From positions 101,453,319-101,517,318 of the forward strand of contig CP136066.1 in the NCBI GenBank assembly GCA_032622095.1: a DNA stretch of 64,000 nt. The letters are read 5' to 3'. This stretch comes from Siphonodentalium dalli (Eukaryota > Mollusca > Scaphopoda > Gadilida > Siphonodentaliidae). Positions within the stretch are counted from its first letter, which is position 1; each line of letters starts with the position of its first letter. Position numbers and translations under genes: made by a program. The notes below the pieces were generated by a model that had not been told where the DNA came from, did not search any database, and saw only the letters and a list, made by a program, of their open reading frames with translations. Below, piece after piece: positions 52,101 through 61,100 of the stretch.

Positions 52101-55100
52101 AACACTAGTAAACATTACTAAACAAAAGTATACCTACATTCAGTACCTTGTAGTACACATGTTTGGGCTAATTGTGCTTGGATATACACGAGGAAGGAAC
52201 TATAATTCGTCGCTGAAGGTTTTGCAAGCAAGCGTTGTTTATGCGGTGCGGAACTCCCATAAAAATTGATATACTAGCTCACTACTAATATATATTATAT
52301 TTTAGTTTGTTTGGGCTCAAAACTGAATTAATTTATACACATTTACCACTATTTGATTGCCGTAACGAGATCGCATTGTACGACCAAGACATCGTTTGTG
52401 ATCGCATGTATATCAACGTTTCTGGGACACGTAATAAACACTTGTTTTGCCGATATAGTGACCAGTGTATTCAATCTCGTACTTAGGGTAATGATGGTCG
52501 CGGTTAACCGGTTATGATTAGGTTAATGCCCGTGGTTAACCGATTAGGAAAAAACCTCAACCGTCCCAGCACTATTGATTTGTTGTCATTGTTGTTGTTG
52601 TTACAAGTGATGCCAGGAAGATATACATCATCTTTAACCCTTTCTTTACTAAATACTCATTGACGTGTAGTTCCCTTTGGAAAAAACACAGATCGTTTGT
52701 TGAGCTTATTATCTGAACATTTCCCTACAATGATTAAGACTCATTCATCTCTTTTATTATGTGATTTTCTGTCTGTTGTCTGCTTTTATTACCTGAACAC
52801 CCTTCTAAATGAGTAATAGACTGCTCTAACCTATACTTTTATAACTGAGTGGGAGAATCTATTCAGTAAAGAAAAGGTTAATATATAATGAATTAAAGCC
52901 AATTCATTAAATTAAATGACCATATTGTTGAACTTATTATCTAAACATTTCCATCCAATGAATATGAATCCTTCAGCACTTGTATTATGATTTCGTCTTC
53001 TGCTCATATATCCTTAACCCTTTGGAGAGTATTTATAACGTCATATACATGACATCATGCGTGAATTTAACGTCAATGTCATAGCAATAATTATTAACAA
53101 GTTTAGGTCAAACGGGTCCAATAATTTGTTTTAATTATGTGTATTTTCTGTTTACGTGTGCTATCATAATCTATTGCACTTATACATTGGGACATTATAG
53201 TAATCAAAATATCTCCTATACAATTCATATATAAATCAAATGATTAATTGAAGTTATGTCTACATAAAAATGACACTTCCTGAAAAGACATGTATGTTCT
53301 CCACTCGCGAACCGTATGGTGACATATATGTTCTACCTGCCAAAGGGTTAACCCTGTGCCAATTCATTCTCTTATATATGTGAGTCTACCATAGGGAGCC
53401 TCTTATATATAAGAAAATACATTGGCATAACAATATTTACATTGACCTTTTAAGCCAGTGCATTCTCTTATATAAGTGAGGCTTGCATATATAAGAGAAT
53501 GCACTGGCATGTGATATTCAATGCTGCACCAGTGCACCTCCCATCATGAAAGGGTTAACATCCCTCCAAATGAATAATAGATGTACACTTTTTAGCTCAA
53601 CTTTACTTTGTAAAGTTTGAGCTATTGCCATGGCTTGGTATCCGTCGTGCGTGTATGCGTGTGTGCGTGATTCGTCAACAATTTCCTTTAGCACGGGCTA
53701 CAGTTCGTACCTTTGGTCCGATTATTATGAAATTTGTCATGGATGTTGACATTGACATGTAGATGGGAACGAGTCATTTTGGGGTCATTCGGCCAAAAAA
53801 CATGGCCGCCAGTGGCCATTTTGGATTTCAAAATTCAATCCATTAGCACGGGCTACAGGCCGTACTGTATGTCTTATTGTCATGAAATTTGTCATGGATG
53901 TTAATATTGACATGTAGATGGGAATGAGTCATTTTGGTGTCATTCGGCCAAAAAACATGGCCGCCAGCAGCCATATTGGATTTTACTCTTTGTATGACTA
54001 AATCCTTTAGCACGGGCTACAGGTCGTACCTTTAGTCTAATCATCATAAAATTTGTCATGGCTGTTGAAATTGGAATATAGATGGGAACGACTCATTTTG
54101 GGGTCATTCAGACAAAAAACATGGCCGCCAGTGGCCATCTTTGATTTCAAAATTTAATCCATTAGCACGGGCCACAGGTCGTACTATTTGTCTGATCATC
54201 ATGAAATTTGTCATGGATGATAATATTGACATGTAGATGGGAACAGGTAATTTTGGGGTCATTCAGCCAAAAAACATGGCCGCCAGCAGCCATCTTGGAT
54301 TTTACTCTTTGTATGACTAAATTCTTTAGCATGGGCTGCAGGTCGTACCTTTAATCTGATCATCATAAAATTTGTCATGGATATTAACAATGACATGTAG
54401 ATGGGAACGAGTAATTTTGGGGTCATTCGGCCAAAACACATGGTCGCCAGCAGCCATCTTGGATTTTACTCTTTGTATGACTAAATCCTTTAGCACGGGC
54501 TACAGGTCCTACTTTTAGTCTGATCATCATAAAATTTGTCAAGAATGTTAATAATGACATGTAGATGGGAACGAATCATTTTGGGGTCATTCGGCCAAAA
54601 AACATGGCCGCCAGCAGCCATCTTGGATTTTACTCTTTGTATGACTAAATCCTTTAGCACGGGCTACAGGTCGTACCTTTAGTCTGATCATCGTAAAATT
54701 TGTCATGGCTGTTGAAATTGAAATGTAAATGGGAACGAGTCATTTTGGGGTCATTCGGACAAAAAACATGGCCACCAGCGGCCATCTTGGATTTCAAAAT
54801 TTAATCCATTAGCACGGGCCACAGGTCGTACTGTTCGTCTGATCATCATGAAATTTGTCATGGATGATAATATTGACATGTAGATGGGAACGAGTAATTT
54901 TGGGGCCATTCGGTCAAAAAACATGGCCACCAGCAGCCATCTTGGATTTTACTCTTTGTATGACTAAATTCTTTAGCACGGGCTACAGGTCGTACCTTTA
55001 GTCTGATCATCATAAAAATTGTCATGGATGTTAACTATGACATGTTGATGGGTACGACTCATTTTGGGGTCATTCGCCTGAAAAACATGGCCGCCAGCAG

Positions 55101-58100
55101 CCATCTTGGATTTTACTCTTTGTATGACTAAATCCTTTAGCACGGGCTACAGGTCGTACCTTTAGTCTGATCATCATAAAATATGTCATGGCTGTTGAAA
55201 TTGGAATGTAGATGGGAACGAGTCATTTTGGGGTCATTCGGACAAAAAACATGGCCGCCAGCAGCCATCTTGGATTTTACTCTTTGTATGTCTAAATTCT
55301 TTAGCATGGGCTGCAGGTCGTACCTTTAATCTGATCATCATAAAAATTGTCATGGATGTTAACTATGACATGTTGATGGGAACGAGTAATTTTGGGGTCA
55401 TTCGGCCAAAACACATGGTCGCCAGCAGCCATCTTGGATTTTACTCTTTGTATGACTAAATCCTTTAGCACGGGCTACAGGTCCTACTTTTAGTCTGATC
55501 ATCATAAAATATGTAATGGATGTTAACAATGACATGTAGATGGGAACAAGTAATTTTGGGGTCATTCGGCCCAAAAACATGGCCGCCAGCAGCCATCTTG
55601 GATTTTACTCTTTGTATGACTAAATTCTTTAGCATGGGCTGCAGGTCGTACCTTTAATCTGATCATCATAAAATTTGTCATGGATGTTAACAATGACATG
55701 TAGATGGGAACAAGTAATTTTGGGGTCATTCGGCCCAAAAACATGGTCGCCAGCAGCCATCTTGGATTTTACTCTTTGTATGACTAAATCATTTAGCACG
55801 GGCTACAGGTTGTACCTTTAGTCTGATCATCATAAAATTTGTCATGGCTGTTGAAATTGGAATGTAGATGGGACGAGTCATTTTGGGGTCATTTGGACAA
55901 AAAACATGGCCGCCAGTGGCCATCTTGGATTTTAAAATTTAATCCATTAGCATGGGCCACAGGTTGTACTGTTCGTCTGATCATCATGAAATTTGTCATG
56001 GATGTTAATATTGACATGTAGATGGGAACGAGTAATTTTGGGGTCATTTGGCCAAAAAACATGGTCGCCAGCAGCCATCTTGGATTTTACTCTTTGTATT
56101 CATGTCTATAAACTAGTATTTGACATTCAACTTTCCACATTCCTAATCGCTCCATTGACTGTAATGCATTAAATTATTCCCTTTCCAAGTTGAGCTACAG
56201 TGTCATTGACACTTTCATTTAACTTGGTAGGAGAATACATTTAGTATAAAAAGGGTTAAGGGAATCAAGTACTTCATTTATAATGGAGTTAACAATTACT
56301 CTCTCTCTCTCTTTTATTTCAGGTCTTCTGGTGAACAGGTAAGTTTTTACCCTTTATGAAGCTACCAGTTGGATGTGAACAAAGTAATGTGACATGATAT
56401 TATCTTCAAGAATTTCGTGTTTTATGTGAGGCCTACAAAAAAGTTGATGTTTCCTGTAATGGAAGGGGTAAAAGAAGGGGCATGCGGGCAGAAATATATA
56501 TATTTTGTTTTAAAACCTCCATACATTCGTTCTAAATATATCCACCTGACAGGACAATGTACACAGGGTACCGCAATCTGAAAGCACCAAATTCCGTCGT
56601 AAATTTCAATAACAAATCAGCACAGTTTTACTACAATTAGAGATCGATAGTCACCATTTTTTTCTTTCGGTTTTTGCATTTATTTAATATTTATATTTCT
56701 CGGGGTCAATAAAATTAGTAGGGGTGGAGATCTGGACTAGGAGCAGGTGGCTTCACCTTTTTAGCTCACCAGAGACGAAGTCTCTGGTGGAGCTATAGTC
56801 ATCACTCCTCGTCCGTCGTCCATCCATCGTCCGTCGGTCAACAATTCTTTAAACATCTTCTCCTCTGGAACCATAAGACTGAATATTTGATGTGGATGTT
56901 CCCTAGGTGACTCTCATTCAGATTTGTTCAAATGAGGTCACTGGGTCAAATAGTTGCGACGCCAGGGCCATAACTCTTTCCCTCCATAGTAATTCTTTTA
57001 AACATCTTCTTCTCAAATACCATCAGGCCAAATGGGTTCATATTTGGTATGAAGGAACCTTGGGTGACTGGGGTTTCAGATTTGTTCAAATGAGGTCACT
57101 GGGTCAAATGTGGGCGGGCCAGGGACATAACTACAAAAAATATTAAATTTTTTTTTTTATTTAACTCCATGGTCAATTATATATATATATATATATATTG
57201 TGCCCCCCCCCCCTGGCACTTTACTCAAGTTCACTGCTTCTGCCACCCCGGTCCCAAAAATAATACATGTATTTACTCAAATTCTTGACAGAGAATCATT
57301 AATAAGAAGCCTTTACTTTGGCTCTAGCTGTATGCGGGTTATGCCTACACATGTCAAGTGAAATCTGACATTTTTATAAACATTCACTGGAGATCTGCCA
57401 GAGGTCATTAATTCCCAATTACAACAACAATCTATCATATGTATTGTTCAATTCTTTCAACATGACATTTAACCCTCCCACATCCATCACTTCACTAGAA
57501 CATATTTGGCAAACTTGAAAAGTGTTCTTTGAAAGAACCACCAGCTCTATTTAGCTCATATTTAATATTGAGGCTCCTTTGGTGATGTGTGATTCAGATA
57601 TGTTCAATCAGGGTCATTAGGTCAGGTAGGTGCAAGGCCAGCTACATTACTCTTTCTCTCCATAGTAATTCATGATAGGTCTTTAATCAAATTGGCTATT
57701 TTGCTTATATTTGGTATGAAATTACCTTGGGTGACAGATTTGTGAAAATGGGATACAAAGTCGAATATTAAAGGGCAGAGCCAGAGACATAACTATTTCA
57801 CCACATAGTAATTCTTAAAATATGTTTGCAAGAGCCAAGAACTAGTTGGCTTATTTAGCATGGAATGTTCTTGTTTGACTCCAATTCAGATTTTTAAAAA
57901 TGGGGTCACCTGGTCAAATAGGGGCCAAGCGAAGGACAGTTTTCCTCTTAATATGCTTCCTTCACAAGGACCATCAGGTCTATTTTACTGATATTTAGTA
58001 TGAAGGGTTTTTTGGTGTCTGGGATTCAAATTTATTCAGATGGGGTCACCAGGTTAAATAGGGTGGGACCAGGGACATAACTGTATGTCTCTATAGTAAT

Positions 58101-61100
58101 TCTTAAAATGTCTTCTCAAGAGAGGTTTGACTATTTAGCTTACATATAGTATGGAGGATCCTTTAGTGGCTGAGATTAAGATTTGTTAACATGAGGTCAA
58201 CCTGTTAAGGAATGACGGGGCTATGGGGAGTTAACACTTTTGTGTCTATTAAAATCATTGAAATACCAAATTCATAAAAAACATCTACCTTGGAACTACC
58301 TGACTGATTAAACTGACATACATGTATGATGTTTTGGATCCATGGATAATTGGGCTTCAAACATGTCTAAATGGTTTTATAAAAAGGCGCTTGTGAGATT
58401 GGAAATTTCCAACAATTGAGAAAGTTTGAGATGTCGGTTGTGAAATTCCAACCTAAGACTTGGGAGTCTGGAGCCCGGTCGGGAGGGGACTTGTTGAGCT
58501 GGAGGAGGGGGGTGATCAGTAATGTACAGTTGGTAATTTCAAGGTGGATATTCACCGATCTACATACATGAAGCCTCTCTAGCCACATATCGTGTTTAGA
58601 TCTACTTTTTTAAAGTGATTATGAAAAGTTCTGACTGTTGTGGTCTCCAGGGTCCCAGTCTTATCAGTCTTTGCAGTCTGGTGAGCGACCCCACAGTCAT
58701 TGACTGTCTTGTTTTTAGGCCTCATCGGATGTGAATCTTACACATTATCTATACAGTCACTTCAGTTTGTTGTCATCAATATCACACACAATTACCATTT
58801 AACTCTGACTCACAATAATCAAATTTTACTTCAGGAAATCACCAGAAAAAATAACTAATTATAATGAAGATATAAAATTTTAGTTTTAATGAAATTCGTC
58901 AAGTTAGCTAGTTATATTTGACATGTTGTGTAAATCAATTTTTGCATCATTGTTAGGCAGGAAACTTCCTATAATTTACTTTAGAATTGAATTCTTACCA
59001 TCTGAATACAAATCAGCTGGATAAAGCATTGAATTCTTAGTTAAATATTGGACATATGAAGTCTGTTTAACCCTTTCTATACTAAAGCGTCATTGATGAG
59101 TAGTTATCCCTAAGGAAATGTTCAGATAATAAGTTCAACAAATAGTCATTTGTTGAACTTATTGTCTAAATATTTCCTACTAATAAATTGGACTACTTTT
59201 GCACTTTGATTGTCTGTCTGTTTATTTTTACTGAAAACACCCAATGAATAATAGACCATTCCAATGTAAACTTTTATAACTGATTGGGAGAATCAATTTA
59301 GTATAGATAGAGTTGAATAAAACATTGTTCATACATTTGGTATTACAACTGGCTATATTTATGGGCATGATATATGATGGACTCTTTGTTTTTCAATATT
59401 CAGGATAAGAAGAGCTTACCACGTTCAGCGAGTATGGATTCTTACGGGAAAAAATTGGCGAACAGTCCATCAGCAGTTAGATCTGACTCCTCTACAAATG
59501 TATGTTATCATTACTGGTGTTGGTAATCTGACGGCTTCATATTCCACTTTTGATGCTTTGTATCAATATTTAGAACCATCCTAAATTGAGAAGTGATTGA
59601 AATTGTTGTCTCAGAAAGAAAAAATGTGTCCTTGTCAAGTCTTGAAATAGTGTGCCTGTCATTTGCAGAATGAGGTCACCAAATTCACCCTCTGGGAACC
59701 TCATTCTGCTGAGTTGTAAGCAGAATGAGGTCCCCAGAGGGTGAATTTGGTGATGCTAGCCCGCTATGTGGGGTAGCATCACTAAATGCACCCTCTGGGG
59801 ACCTCATTCTGCAAATGACAGACACACTATTTCAAGGCTTGGTCCTTGTTTCCAGTACTTAACCCTTCCATGACTGAAGCTTCCTGAAATTTAGCGAAAA
59901 CCCTGTGCCAATGCATTCTCTTATATATGCAAGTCTCACATATATAAGAGAATACATTGGCCTAACAATAATTACCTTGACCTTGTGAGCCAGTGTATTC
60001 TCTTATATATGCAAGGCTCCCTATGGGAGACTCGCATATACAAGAGAATGCACTGGCACAGGATCTTTAATGCTTCACCAGCGCAGCTCCCAACATGAAA
60101 GGGTTAACAATAAAGAATGTTCATTGCTACATTTTTCCTGATATAAAAAATAAAGAGCATTTGGTGTGGAAAGTTTAAAGTAGTTAATAAACTTACATCA
60201 ATGTGTTAAGTCTTTTCAGATTACATGGAGTATGATTAATATGAATCGTACGTGACACATAGTGGAGCAACCACACATGATGTGCCTCAAATTTACCTTT
60301 TTTCGGCGACATAACGCTAAGTGGTCACGATGGAGACAACATGCCAAATTGTCAAGACGTGTCGTGGATTATCGTCATGACTTCTTCATTTTTCGTTTCC
60401 ATTAAGCTGACCAACGAAATTGGTCTAAATGAAATTAATAGACTTAAATCACATGTGAATTCTTCGTAAGTTGTGAAGTAGTTACTTTCATTTTTATCGC
60501 GATACTTTATTTCCAATTCCGCTTTTTTTGCAATCTCCACATCGTTGCTAACCGAAGTCATGTGATAATTTCTCCCAAATCTATACCCGCGATCTTGAAA
60601 AATCACTGATGGATATAGAAAACTATATGACGTCATTCACCTGCCTTAGGTATAAGCACCCTTGGTGGTTGCTATGAGTACATTATAATAAGAAATTATC
60701 AGCTTAATGCAATACTAGGAGCATAAATAAAGTGAAAACATCTAGACCTAAGACCATGCAATGTCAATTTCCAATTTCTCAGGCCAAAACAATTTTGAAA
60801 TGCATGCGCGCGCATATTTATATCTTATTATTAATTCCGTGTACACACCAAAGAGGCATCGGCTAGCTCCTGGTCTAATTTCAGTTGTCTGTGGTAATTA
60901 TTTACCAAACAGATTTCCGTAAAATGTTGATGGATTTCATGTGATTTATTTTGCCAAAAACTACTTACTCAGGTATGACTGATGCATTTTTTGCTCACCT
61001 GAGACAAAGTCTGTCCGTCTGTCCATCCATCAAGAATCGTCCTTTCTCCAGAACCATAAGATTGAATGGGTTCATATTTGGTGTGGATGTTCCCTAGGTG

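Noticed and set aside
54259-55744. Near-identical 60-codon minus-strand ORFs repeated in the 160-bp arrays (also 43129-43433).
   Set aside because: They are a by-product of the tandem unit lacking stops in one frame. The frame does not extend through the array and the peptides resemble no domain.
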